Shown: positions 26,330 through 35,718, counted from the first letter of the stretch. The stretch: DNA of 64,000 nt from Legionella cincinnatiensis (GCF_900452415.1 NZ_UGNX01000001.1:3534001-3598000), one strand, 5' to 3'. Notes: generated by a model not told the origin, from the letters alone. A program made the numbers and translations.

Positions 26330-27691
26330 TTAAACTGATTTTTTAGCGAGCCGATTGAAAATATATTTGGGCAATAATAACCAATATTGACCTTCATTCT
26401 TCATGTGCTCACCTAGAAACGTGGCAAGCTTTCCTGAACCCCAATAAATGTCACCTCGCATGAAACCACGAATTGCGCCACCTGTATCTTGAGCAATCAT
26501 GAGGCGTTGCAATTGCTTTTCATCTTCTTGATTTTTATCGGGTCGAGTTGTATCTAACCAAAGTGGTGCACCAAGCGGAATCCATTTTTTATCCACAGCT
26601 AAAGAATAACCTGGGGTAAGGGCCATCCCTTGAGCACCAAGAGCCATAGGTTTTTTTACATCCTCAAAAAAAACAAAGGACTTATTTTTATGGAGAATAT
26701 CTTTGGCTTTTTTAGGATGCTCTTCCAAATAGCGTATAATCGCTGCTTTAGATGCTGTATCTCGGCTCATAATTCCTTGTTTTATCATAATCTTAGCAAT
26801 TGAAGTATATGGTGCACCATTCTCACCTGCATACCCCAAATAGATATTCTCACCATTAGGCAGTTGAATCACACCTGCACCTTCGATTTCTAAAAAAAGC
26901 CGCTCAGCAGGACTATGAATCCAAGCAATCACTGGTGCTTTCTTCTTAAGAGCACCATTATCTATTTGTGCACGAGTATATGAAGTCGTATATCCATCTT
27001 TAGGCATTCCATAAATTGGTGTATTGTACTTAGGACTTTTCTTTAAGTTGCCCTTTATTCGCGGCATATAATAGCCTGTAAATAAGCTTTGAGAAGGATT
27101 TCGTTGTTTTAACTCAATAGGATGAAACCATTTTTCGAAAAATATTTTGGCTGAATCTTCCGATGTAGAATCAAATGCCAAAGCAGCCTTACACACTGGA
27201 TACCAATCTCGAGCTTTCAAGTTGATATGTCGAGTACCGATTGGATGAGAAGGTTCCTGCTTTAAAAAAACTTTGCATGAAGTCTGAAATGCTAATAAAG
27301 ATTTTTTAACATCTGCTTGATCCCAGCCCGGTAATTCTTCAAAAGATACTTTTGTTAAGGCTATATTTTTTCTTTTTATAACTACCTTTTTCGAAGCAAC
27401 TTTTTTTGAGCGGGTCTTTTCTGCACTAACTTTTTTTGAATGAGTCTTTTCTACACTAACCTTTTTTAAGGCGTGTGCAGATGGAGTGCTTTCAACAATT
27501 TGTTTAGCACTCTTAAGTGCATTATCTTCCACCACAGCCGTCTTTACAGGCTCGGTTTTAATAATCACTTTTTTAGTATTCTGCGGTTTCTCTTGAACTT
27601 GAAGCCTATTATGCTTATAAAGCGACAGTCCAACGAAACTTATCGTAAGACAACTAATACCGCATATTGTGTAAATTAATTTCCTACTCAT
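26330..27691 (-). CDS. mltA: Membrane-bound lytic murein transglycosylase A
   Basis: 453 aa. MltA domain features: LFTGYYMPRIKG, YTRAQIDNGAL, VIAWIHSPAERLFLEIEGAG, then YLGYAGENGAPY and the 3D domain LMIAQDTGGAIRGFMRGDIYWGSG with its catalytic Asp residues. The enzyme cuts the MurNAc-GlcNAc bond with formation of 1,6-anhydroMurNAc. Unlike E. coli MltA there is no lipobox; an N-terminal transmembrane helix (IYTICGISCLTISFVGLSLY, ~5-24) would anchor it to the inner membrane. A Lys/Ser-rich linker (~62-105) with three near-repeats of EKTxSKKVS spans the periplasm. It is monocistronic. Confidence 0.93.
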   Translation of the reverse strand: MSRKLIYTICGISCLTISFVGLSLYKHNRLQVQEKPQNTKKVIIKTEPVKTAVVEDNALKSAKQIVESTPSAHALKKVSVEKTHSKKVSAEKTRSKKVASKKVVIKRKNIALTKVSFEELPGWDQADVKKSLLAFQTSCKVFLKQEPSHPIGTRHINLKARDWYPVCKAALAFDSTSEDSAKIFFEKWFHPIELKQRNPSQSLFTGYYMPRIKGNLKKSPKYNTPIYGMPKDGYTTSYTRAQIDNGALKKKAPVIAWIHSPAERLFLEIEGAGVIQLPNGENIYLGYAGENGAPYTSIAKIMIKQGIMSRDTASKAAIIRYLEEHPKKAKDILHKNKSFVFFEDVKKPMALGAQGMALTPGYSLAVDKKWIPLGAPLWLDTTRPDKNQEDEKQLQRLMIAQDTGGAIRGFMRGDIYWGSGKLATFLGEHMKNEGQYWLLLPKYIFNRLAKKSV

Positions 27692-27970
27692 AGGGTCACA
27701 AGGGTTACATAAGATGGGATCTAAATCAACAAATTTTCCTCATTTTTTCGCAAAACAAACTCATTATTTGCTCTTTTTTATAAAAAAACATCCTGAATAA
27801 TCAAAAATTATACAAAAAATGATGAATTTATACCTTTAGCGAGCATAGAGCACGATCAAAATAATTTTCAATTTGAACAAATAAAGATCTGAATGAGTGA
27901 ATTATTCGGCTTTTTTTAAAGAATTAATCCTCCAGGAAGAGGAACAAAAAATAAAGATCCTATTTATTTT

Positions 27971-28416
27971 TTGTTTCGTCGTGGACAGTATCTGATCGAC
28001 CCTAAATTGGTTATGAAGCATCAGGTATTGTTGAAGCCGTAGGACCAGGTGTTGATAAGAACATACTCGGCATGAAATTGAGTTCTGTACCCGGCTTTGA
28101 TTTAGGGAAATATGGAGTCTACGGTGAAGTAGCTATTTTGCCTGTTTATGCCCTTGCAGCCTATCCTGAAAAACTTTCTTTCGTCGAAGCAACTTCTATT
28201 TGGATGCAATACATGACCGCTTATGGCGCTCTTATTCATTATGGTAAGGTTTCGAAAGCAGACTATGTTTTAATTACAGCAGCCAGCAGTAGTGTTGGCA
28301 TAGCTGCAATTGAGATTACACGTGCTCAAGGAGCAAGCAGATACAGCAGATTATCTTCGCGATCCTCAAAAATGGCATTACTGAGGTCGACATCTGTCTA
28401 TCTTACAACTTTCTAA
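27971..28416 (+). pseudogene. Remnant of a zinc-type alcohol dehydrogenase / quinone reductase
   Basis: First piece (27971-28008) reads LFRRGQYLIDPK, then the frame shifts and 28009-28416 reads GYEASGIVEAVGPGVD, FDLGKYGVYGEVAILPVYAL, SFVEATSIWMQYMTAYGAL and YVLITAASSSVGIAAIEITRAQ. This is the N-terminal half of an MDR-family reductase, including the nucleotide-binding turn. After ~RAQGAS the similarity ends and the C-terminal half (over 150 residues in relatives) is missing. Frameshift plus deletion make it a pseudogene. The 170 bp after it contain no gene. Confidence 0.8.
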
Positions 28417-28585
28417 ATAGCATGCCTGGCAAAAGCGCTTCTACAATCAAGGAGCAGATATAATCAACCTCTGCAATGGAAAAGGAAGCCTTAATGCAAT
28501 AAAGCACAAGATTCATCAAATAACTGGCTTTATCTATCTCCAAGAATTCATCTTATTACAACAAAGTCTCATGCTTTTTCTCAGT

Positions 28586-29218
28586 TTAGTGTAACTGATG
28601 AGCACTCTCTTCTTCCTGTTCATCCAATGCAGCTTCTTCTTGATTCATAAGCATAATAAACATTTGTAAAAATACCTGGGTTGGTTCACCTTCATTACCT
28701 ACTGACTGCGGTATCATATGGAATACTGCCAGAGCAGGAATGAGTTGACCAGAATTTTGCTCTTCCTGAGGAGCAGGATTTACACCAACCTCTCGCATCA
28801 ATATAGGGCGGTAGAAAAAAGTATGGGGAATTGCCCCTTCTTGTCTTAGTAAATCTCGCATTGTCTGTTCAGCCCATTCATTTTTTAATTCTTCTTTAAT
28901 GGCACTATTAAATGAATTAGGCTTTACCTGATTAGGATCAAAATCAAAAAATTTTATAACGTGTTCTAGTGACAAAGGTTTTGTAGTTAGCTTATCTCCT
29001 TCAAAGAGAACTGGGTCCTCTAAAAGCCCCATTAATGTTTTTATTGGAACAGGCCAATACTCAGTCGCTTGGGTGGTTGGATCACTAGGTAGTTTCTCTA
29101 ATCCTGATGAAACTCCTTTAATACTGAATGTATTATCACTAAGCTTCACCAAATAAACACAGGTATTTTCATCCAGTAACGTATCTTCTTGCATAATCGG
29201 ATCAAAATAAGTTGGCAT
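28586..29218 (-). CDS. Orphan acidic protein, candidate effector
   Basis: 210 aa, no signal peptide, no membrane segment, and no family recognised. ATG 29218 has AAAGGAA ~7 nt upstream. Two Pro-rich regions (SDPTTQATEYWPVPI, VNPAPQEEQNSG) interrupt helical stretches. The final ~20 residues are strongly acidic (MNQEEAALDEQEEESAHQLH), resembling the E-block feature described for Dot/Icm export signals. Export is an inference from that feature only. It is isolated between a pseudogene and pyruvate decarboxylase. Confidence 0.6.
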   Translation of the reverse strand: MPTYFDPIMQEDTLLDENTCVYLVKLSDNTFSIKGVSSGLEKLPSDPTTQATEYWPVPIKTLMGLLEDPVLFEGDKLTTKPLSLEHVIKFFDFDPNQVKPNSFNSAIKEELKNEWAEQTMRDLLRQEGAIPHTFFYRPILMREVGVNPAPQEEQNSGQLIPALAVFHMIPQSVGNEGEPTQVFLQMFIMLMNQEEAALDEQEEESAHQLH

Positions 29219-29495
29219 AATATTATTCCTTTAGTTATTATTTAACTTAAAATGTAATTTATACGATCAAATTGATAGATGCAATACTTTTACATCAGAA
29301 TAAAATCAAAAAGTATTTATTATGAATCATGTTGCAATTAATGAACTTAATATATAGATCCAAAATGATTATCAAATGAACTGTGATTTTTAGAAATTGC
29401 AACATATAGGTCTAGGGTTCGCATTGTGCGGAACCCTAAAAAATCGATTGGTAGTTAACGCTCTGAAATTAAATAGCCAAATAAGTGGTATTATT

Positions 29496-31190
29496 TTACA
29501 CAATAATGTCCACTTGCTTTGGCGGTCGGCCATTGTATGATGCTACCCGCGCACCCCATTCCAAAAGATTTTTATTACAATCATCTTTATCCAAAATAAC
29601 TTCAATAAAACACAAAGTATCAGATTTTTTTGCTTCTTCTATTGCATCAAGGAGGCCTTGATGCGTGGAGGCTTTAAATGTTCGAGCCTTTTCTTGATCG
29701 CCATTAAAAACCTTCACTAAATCAGCATAATGCCAATTATTAATGACGTTATAGGGACCGTCATGAATTTGAACTTCAATAGTATAAGAAGCATTATTCA
29801 TTAAAAAGATGATGGGCTTAAAACCATAACGAATTATCGTAGAAAGCTCTTGGGCGCTCATTTGAAAGGAACCATCCCCAATCAAAGCAATAACACGTTT
29901 TTTATGATGAAGAGCAGCTTGCATTCCTAGAAGCGCTCCTACAGACCAACCAATGGAACCATATTGCATTTGAATTTCAAACGGGCAGTTTTCAGGTAAA
30001 TTAAGACGCATACCGTTAAACCAAGAATCACCCGTTTCAGCCAGGATAGCATAATCACTGCTTAAATATTTTTGAATTTGGCCAAATAAAAATCGGGTCG
30101 TAAGCGGTGAGTTTAAATCACTAGGCTCATGATATAAAGGCGCTGAACCTTCGATTCGTTTATATGCTTTGAGTGATGCATCATTGAATTTCAACTTATC
30201 TTGCAAACCTCGTAAAAATTCATTCATATATACATCGGTATATACTTTTCCTGCGACAGAAACACTTCCATCTGCAATGACAATGAGTTTTTTAGGCTGA
30301 ATATTACATACATGACCAACGGTTGTGTAATCATTAAAATTAGGCCCTACAAAAAAATACAGATCGCTCGACTCTACAATTTCACCACAACCTGGCGAGC
30401 TGACGGGGCCCCAATAAATGCCAATATAATTAGGATGCTGTTCCGAAATAAACCCCTTAGCATCTGGCATCGCAGCAAGAGCATAGCCGCAAGACTGGCT
30501 TAATGTTTCGATCATCGCAGTAGCTTCGCAAGGACGTGATTTACTACCAGCAATTAATACTGGCTTCACCGCTGCATTAAGTTTTTCAGCAGCATCCTCA
30601 ATCGCAGCAGCAAGGGATGAGGTATCACTTAAACGTTTAACATTAAAGGCACGCTGAGTTGGAGGAGAAACACTTAAATCTGCAATATTACAAGCAATTT
30701 CAATATAGACTGGTTTCTTCTTTTCAAGTGCGATCGCTATAGCAGTATCTATTTGCGTAGGTGCATCACTAGGTCTATGAATAAATACCGTATGCGCCGT
30801 GACTTTTGCAAATATCTCGCGAACATAGTTATAATTTTCAGTTGCAAGCGAATGATGTAAAATCTCCGCATCCTGAACAGAATTGGTGTTAGGACCGCCT
30901 GAAATAACAATGATTGGCAAATTCTCCGCGTAAGCCCCTGCAACAGCATTTACGGCACTTAACCCTCCGACACTAAAGGTAACGACTAAAGCAGAGACTC
31001 CTTTTATACGCGCATAACCATCTGCTGCATAACCTGCATTGAGCTCATTACAACAATTGATCATTTTAAGCGAACTATTCTTTAATAGTTCATCCAATAG
31101 ACCCAAGTTATAATCACCAGGAATAGCAAAATAATCATCTACCCCCAATTCTTGAAGGCGTTGAGCAAGATAAGTACCAACAGTAGTCAT
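29496..31190 (-). CDS. pdc: Pyruvate decarboxylase (thiamine-diphosphate enzyme)
   Basis: 564 aa, the usual length. N-terminal Pyr domain has VDDYFAIPGDYNL and CCNELNAGYAADGYAR (catalytic Glu), followed by ILHHSLA (the His-His pair typical of pyruvate and indolepyruvate decarboxylases); the PP domain has GDGSFQMSAQEL...NN for Mg and ThDP. The block NNASYTIEVQIHDGPYNVI is specific to pyruvate decarboxylases of the plant and Zymomonas kind rather than ALS. It converts pyruvate to acetaldehyde and CO2 in the cytoplasm. Indolepyruvate decarboxylase is the alternative. ATG 31190 has AAGGA 6 nt upstream. A 13-bp perfect stem-loop lies in its leader. Confidence 0.92.
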   Translation of the reverse strand: MTTVGTYLAQRLQELGVDDYFAIPGDYNLGLLDELLKNSSLKMINCCNELNAGYAADGYARIKGVSALVVTFSVGGLSAVNAVAGAYAENLPIIVISGGPNTNSVQDAEILHHSLATENYNYVREIFAKVTAHTVFIHRPSDAPTQIDTAIAIALEKKKPVYIEIACNIADLSVSPPTQRAFNVKRLSDTSSLAAAIEDAAEKLNAAVKPVLIAGSKSRPCEATAMIETLSQSCGYALAAMPDAKGFISEQHPNYIGIYWGPVSSPGCGEIVESSDLYFFVGPNFNDYTTVGHVCNIQPKKLIVIADGSVSVAGKVYTDVYMNEFLRGLQDKLKFNDASLKAYKRIEGSAPLYHEPSDLNSPLTTRFLFGQIQKYLSSDYAILAETGDSWFNGMRLNLPENCPFEIQMQYGSIGWSVGALLGMQAALHHKKRVIALIGDGSFQMSAQELSTIIRYGFKPIIFLMNNASYTIEVQIHDGPYNVINNWHYADLVKVFNGDQEKARTFKASTHQGLLDAIEEAKKSDTLCFIEVILDKDDCNKNLLEWGARVASYNGRPPKQVDIIV

Positions 31191-31220
31191 GAGAAATCCT
31201 TTTTAAAAAATTGAAAATTT

Positions 31221-31255
31221 ATAATCCTAAATTCGGCAGTTGAATTTAGGATTAT
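31221..31255 (-). promoter_or_regulatory. Perfect 13-bp stem-loop upstream of pdc
   Basis: ATAATCCTAAATT (31221-31233) and AATTTAGGATTAT (31243-31255) form a perfect inverted repeat with a 9-nt loop, 30 nt before the pdc ATG on the minus strand. Without a T-run it is unlikely to be a terminator; an operator or leader hairpin is inferred. Confidence 0.5.
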
Positions 31256-31470
31256 GGCAGTGGGTCACTCTTTCTTCAAGAAGTTCCTCTGTCTACAAAT
31301 CCTTACGCCAAAGAAATAAAGTTCCAATGACCGTCAATAATGTTGATTATTGAAAAGAACTCCAGGAGATATATCAAAATGGAATGATAAGGACATTAAC
31401 ACATTGATCTATCAGCTTTCAATCACAGCATAAATGGCCCAAGTCGACATTGGTATAACCTATACCAAAT

Positions 31471-33273
31471 TTGCACTATCGTGGAGAAAATCCTGGGCAT
31501 GCTTCTTTAGAAACGAGACTGCCTTTTAGCGAAGAAAATAAAGCGCTTATAGAACAATACTGCTCGAAAAAACCTAAAATTCCTGTAGAAGAAAAGCACT
31601 ATACGACAGAGGATGGTACAAAAAAAATGGAATATGTAGTTAGATTTAGTTTTATACCCGGTACAACTGAGAATACTAAGGCTAAATTCCATCTTAATCC
31701 TTCTTATAAAGAAGATACTATTTATGAAAGGTCAGGGCACCATACTACAAAGAGACATTATCTAGAGATTGCGGAACTTCAAGAAAGGAGAAGCAATAGA
31801 AGAGTTATTAATATATTTCCTGCTAGCTCATTAACAGAAAAGGGACGATTATTGGATTTTTCTACTCCTCAAGGTAAGTACATTCTTAAAATAAAAGAAA
31901 TGGAAAATTGTGAAGATTTACTAAAAACAGCACAATTATTAGAAAAAAAATGCACTGCATTGAAAGAAAATAAAAAATACATTAATTTTTATCATCCAAG
32001 GAATAAAACGATTTTAATTGCCGCGAAGCAATTAAATATAGAACTTCCTAAAGGTAAAATTCCTAGAGATCAGTTGGATAGCATCCTTAATATGGCCGAA
32101 GCTATACAAAATATAAAAAATAAATCAACCCAATTGGAACAAGATTCAATCACGCTAATGGATCAAATTGACCGAAAAGAGCAGAGGGAAAAAAATAAAG
32201 AACTGATTACGGAACTCAATAAACTATTAAAAAATATTAACTCTAATGATGAGCATTTGTTTGAACAAATTGAAGCGCTCAATATTTCAGTAGAGAAAAA
32301 AACTGAACTCACCAAATTAGCTCAATTAAAGGAAAAAGAGCAATTAAAGAGCCAACTTGAGAACTTACGCGACCACTACAAAAACGAAAGTGCACAATTT
32401 ATCCGAGAAAGCCAGTCTTTTTTTAAGAGTGAAGACGATTACTTATGTCGTGGGAGGCCTGCTGATGCAGAAATACAGCTTCCTCTAGGAACTGGAAAAA
32501 ATGGACTTAATGCTGCTGCTATGCTCAAGCAAATGCGAAAAATAGTCGACTCAGGATATGATTATGACTTATATACTCATAATTGTTCGAGTACCGCATT
32601 AAGTATCCTCAAAGCAGGTAGAAAGGGGAAAACATCGGAAGTATCTCCTGCAAAAGGATTTACCACGACTAATCCTAAAACGGTATATAATGAAGCATGC
32701 TTGTTAAGAGAAAAAATTTGCCCTGTATCTCCAATGCAAGCTCTCTTAAATCTAGATAATTTTTATGCTTCCAAAGCTGTTGATGCTCAAGTGATTACAG
32801 AAAGTTCTGACTTAAGAGAAACAATACTTAATTTTGCAGTAAAGAACTTATTTCCTGAAAATGAAAAGATGACATTCTATGTATTTTCCGCAGACGATAG
32901 AGAGCGATTATTAAAAAATAAGGATGAATTAATACCCACTGAATTATTACGAGATCTTTGGAATATCATGCCTGAAAGAACATTACCTCTTTCTAAAGAT
33001 GGTGTAAATAATGTAGTAATTGATCGTAATATGACTATCGGTCAACTCACCCAAGGGCTATCCATTTTAGTGCAAAATAAGGCTGAAGATCGCCTTAAAA
33101 TACAAAATGCTTTAATTGAGACTAAAGAAAAAGATTCATATGAGATTTTGAAAGATAAAATTAAATCAGAAATTTTAAGACTTGAGGTAAAACCACGGTC
33201 ACACTCCCAACAAACATTAAAATTTGACCTTTTAGTTTATTTTTTGATATATTGCGCTTTTTTAAGAGAGTAG
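31471..33273 (+). CDS. Permuted papain-like (GHAS...NCS) coiled-coil protein, candidate effector; 5' end frameshifted
   Basis: About 600 aa from a TTG start that is probably not original: in another frame ATG 31434 encodes MAQVDIGITYTK and a single extra T in AAATTTGCAC (~31466-31470) would separate it from LHYRGENPGHASL. Early His10 in NPGHASL and Cys372 in YTHNCSSTALSIL give the His-then-Cys order of circularly permuted papain-like proteins (LRAT, PPPDE and relatives), so a thiol peptidase or acyltransferase activity is conceivable. Between them lies a long charged coiled coil (~145-330). No signal peptide. The next gene starts 9 bp after the stop, making a two-gene operon of candidate effectors. 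Family assignment is tentative. Confidence 0.65.
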   Translation: MHYRGENPGHASLETRLPFSEENKALIEQYCSKKPKIPVEEKHYTTEDGTKKMEYVVRFSFIPGTTENTKAKFHLNPSYKEDTIYERSGHHTTKRHYLEIAELQERRSNRRVINIFPASSLTEKGRLLDFSTPQGKYILKIKEMENCEDLLKTAQLLEKKCTALKENKKYINFYHPRNKTILIAAKQLNIELPKGKIPRDQLDSILNMAEAIQNIKNKSTQLEQDSITLMDQIDRKEQREKNKELITELNKLLKNINSNDEHLFEQIEALNISVEKKTELTKLAQLKEKEQLKSQLENLRDHYKNESAQFIRESQSFFKSEDDYLCRGRPADAEIQLPLGTGKNGLNAAAMLKQMRKIVDSGYDYDLYTHNCSSTALSILKAGRKGKTSEVSPAKGFTTTNPKTVYNEACLLREKICPVSPMQALLNLDNFYASKAVDAQVITESSDLRETILNFAVKNLFPENEKMTFYVFSADDRERLLKNKDELIPTELLRDLWNIMPERTLPLSKDGVNNVVIDRNMTIGQLTQGLSILVQNKAEDRLKIQNALIETKEKDSYEILKDKIKSEILRLEVKPRSHSQQTLKFDLLVYFLIYCAFLRE

Positions 33274-33282
33274 GATCTTTCT

Positions 33283-35103
33283 ATGTTTCAATTTTTTTCT
33301 GGAGCCATTAAAGCAGGCCTTAATACAGCACAATCCCTCCTTTTAGGCCCATCCAAAACACGAGATGAGATGTATGCTGCTCAAAAAAGTCGTTATGATG
33401 CAGTCGCTGACTTCATTACAAATCTTCACTATAAACCCCATCAAAATTTAGCAAGAAAACAGTATTGGTGTAGTCAAACCTACTTTTTGGGGCAATTAAT
33501 CAAAAACAATTCCGAAAAAATTCAAGAAATAACTCAACTTCCTGTTTCCGTTGCATCTGAGTCTGCCTTACTTGAAACAATCAATCAATTGATCTCGGCC
33601 CTAGATGACCCCAGCAATATGAACAAATTTGTGCAGCTTCTAGAATATGATCTTAAAACCGTCGAAATAACTCCACTCCAACCAAGCACATCCGATTTGT
33701 CTTTGCAATCTGGAATACAATTAGTTCATGGAGATGTCATTCAGTTAATCAAACAATTGAATAATCAAGGGGTCATTGTGATCACCGATAATGCCCCAAA
33801 CTCACACCGAGATGGGGCTGCAAAATATTCGAGTGGTTCTGTAGAAGAATTATTTTCTCGATATACTGATTCTGCTTTAAAGATGGTGTTGCACTTTTGC
33901 AATGTCCATCAGCGTAATATCGAAAACAATCAATATGCTTTTTCGGATGCTCCCCACCCCATTGATGTTGTGGAGTACCAAAAGCGATATTTAAAAATGG
34001 TACTCACTATTTGTGCCAAATTGGTTGAAAAAAAAGAAACCTATCTGGAATCAGAAGAATTCTTCAAGGATTTATTTAAATCATATCCCAATCCACAAAA
34101 TGGACTACCCATCTACTTTGATATGCAAAATAATGTCTATGAAGTACCCGTTACAGGGGATTCTATTTCTTCCCATTGGTTCACCGATACAACCGACCTA
34201 ACCACTGTAGAAAAAACGGTAGAACAGCTGCAAAAAAATGAACGAACGCCAATAACTATTGTGAGCTATGCCGCTCCTGATTTGCGGAAAGTGGAAACAT
34301 CTCCTTTAGATGCCCGCGCAACATCCAATAAAGTCTTACAACATCCTGAAGCAGAAGGAACCCTAGGCATCTTATTGACCACGGGCATCGCTGCTCAATG
34401 CCAAGCAGCAATTAACCGAGCAAAATATTTTAAGGAACAAGGAATCAACCAAGCTGTTGCTGCCGTTTTTATCATGCCAGGTTGTGGTGCATTTAATAAT
34501 CCAGAAAAGCAAAGCACAGCTCAATTTATCAGTGCCATCAAATATTATTATCCGGAGTTAGAAAAACTGGGAATTCACTGCTATGTTGCTGAATACAATA
34601 AAAAACTTTATAAAGTACTGACTGAGGCAAACGATTCTTTGAATGCTGAATTAGGTCAACTTAATGAAACCATTATCCGAATGACTCATCCTGAGCTTCG
34701 TGCCAAAGCCATTAAAGTTAAAGAAAAAATTCTTGATCTTTATGCCAAAGGGGAAAAATCAGAATTATTGATCAAACACATCACCCAAACAACTCAATTA
34801 TTAACGATGTCTCCAGGTCCTAAGCGCCATGCGCTTGCTCTTGAATACCAAAAGAATGCCAATGTACTTTCCAAAAATAATAATCCAGTGTTGCAATCTT
34901 TAGGTTTTGCAATGATGGTTTTGGGTTTAGCAGTTATGGTAGTAGGAATTTCTTTTGCATTAACGGGTATAGGTCTTTTAGCATCTGGAGCTACGACAGC
35001 AGGAGGTTTGGGATTATTGGCAACCGGAGCAGGAATATTTGCTAACGAAAAAAAGAAAAATATTGCTACTCTATCTGATGATTTAAAACTTTCTTGTATA
35101 TAG
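33283..35103 (+). CDS. PARG/macrodomain-like protein with C-terminal membrane hairpin, candidate effector
   Basis: 606 aa. Residues ~145-430 follow the bacterial PARG-like (TIGR02452/DUF2263) macrodomain pattern: a strand and loop VIVITDNAPNSHRDGAAKYS leading to SVEELFSR (Glu188-Glu189) in place of the GGG...QEE signature, then ITIVSYAAPDLR (323-334), INRAKYFKEQG and AVFIMPGCGAFNNPE (394-408), and a closing CYVAEYN strand. The Gly-rich part of the catalytic loop is degenerate but both Glu are kept, so ADP-ribose binding or hydrolysis is possible. Residues ~538-588 are two hydrophobic Gly/Ala-rich segments, a likely membrane hairpin. Start has AGGAT 6 nt upstream. Macrodomain effectors are known in Legionella (for example MavL). 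Confidence 0.72.
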   Translation: MFQFFSGAIKAGLNTAQSLLLGPSKTRDEMYAAQKSRYDAVADFITNLHYKPHQNLARKQYWCSQTYFLGQLIKNNSEKIQEITQLPVSVASESALLETINQLISALDDPSNMNKFVQLLEYDLKTVEITPLQPSTSDLSLQSGIQLVHGDVIQLIKQLNNQGVIVITDNAPNSHRDGAAKYSSGSVEELFSRYTDSALKMVLHFCNVHQRNIENNQYAFSDAPHPIDVVEYQKRYLKMVLTICAKLVEKKETYLESEEFFKDLFKSYPNPQNGLPIYFDMQNNVYEVPVTGDSISSHWFTDTTDLTTVEKTVEQLQKNERTPITIVSYAAPDLRKVETSPLDARATSNKVLQHPEAEGTLGILLTTGIAAQCQAAINRAKYFKEQGINQAVAAVFIMPGCGAFNNPEKQSTAQFISAIKYYYPELEKLGIHCYVAEYNKKLYKVLTEANDSLNAELGQLNETIIRMTHPELRAKAIKVKEKILDLYAKGEKSELLIKHITQTTQLLTMSPGPKRHALALEYQKNANVLSKNNNPVLQSLGFAMMVLGLAVMVVGISFALTGIGLLASGATTAGGLGLLATGAGIFANEKKKNIATLSDDLKLSCI

Positions 35104-35142
35104 TACATAATACGATCCATATTTGCATTTTACGAGTTAGGC

Positions 35143-35718
35143 ATGAAAAGAAAACGTATTATCATTGGCATCACGGGTGCCTCTGGAATCATTTATGGGA
35201 TAAGGCTACTTGAGTTGTTGGCCAATACGGAATATGAAACCCACCTTATTGTTTCAAAGGCTGCCCAACAAACTCGTGCTTGTGAATCTGAACTTTCTGC
35301 AGCCGATCTTGCTAAACTTGCTGATAAGCATTATCCAATTCATGATATTTCTGCGTGTATTTCCAGCGGATCTTACCTCACTACCGGAATGATTATCGCG
35401 CCTTGCTCCATGCGGACACTAGCAGAAATTGCTTGTGGTACAACCTCAAATTTATTGACTCGTGCTGCAGATGTTATTTTGAAAGAACGCAGACGGCTCG
35501 TATTGATGGTTCGAGAAACACCATTACATCTCGGTCATATTGAAAATATGAAACGAGCAACAGAAATAGGTGCCATTATCGCGCCCCCTACTCCAGCATT
35601 TTACAATAATCCACAAACAATCGACGATATTGTAACCCATAGTATAGGACGTGTTCTCGATTTATTTGATATTGATATCGAGAGCATTAAGCGCTGGCAG
35701 GGAAATAAAAAAAAATAA
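35143..35718 (+). CDS. ubiX: UbiX-family flavin prenyltransferase
   Basis: 191 aa, normal length. GITGASGIIYGIRLLELL is the N-terminal FMN-binding loop, SGSYLTTGMIIAPCSMRTLAEIACG the central block with the conserved PCSM, and RRLVLMVRETPLHLGHIENM the prenyl/phosphate-binding ERE/RET region, followed by IIAPPTPAFYNNP. UbiX joins dimethylallyl phosphate to FMN to make prenyl-FMN for the decarboxylase UbiD in ubiquinone synthesis. No ubiD lies nearby. The gene starts 39 bp after the macrodomain gene on the same strand, but a functional link is doubtful. Confidence 0.96.
   Translation: MKRKRIIIGITGASGIIYGIRLLELLANTEYETHLIVSKAAQQTRACESELSAADLAKLADKHYPIHDISACISSGSYLTTGMIIAPCSMRTLAEIACGTTSNLLTRAADVILKERRRLVLMVRETPLHLGHIENMKRATEIGAIIAPPTPAFYNNPQTIDDIVTHSIGRVLDLFDIDIESIKRWQGNKKK

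Noticed and set aside
29412..29440. TAGGGTTCGC hairpin as pdc terminator
   Set aside because: On the minus strand the T-run precedes the stem rather than following it, so the function is unclear.
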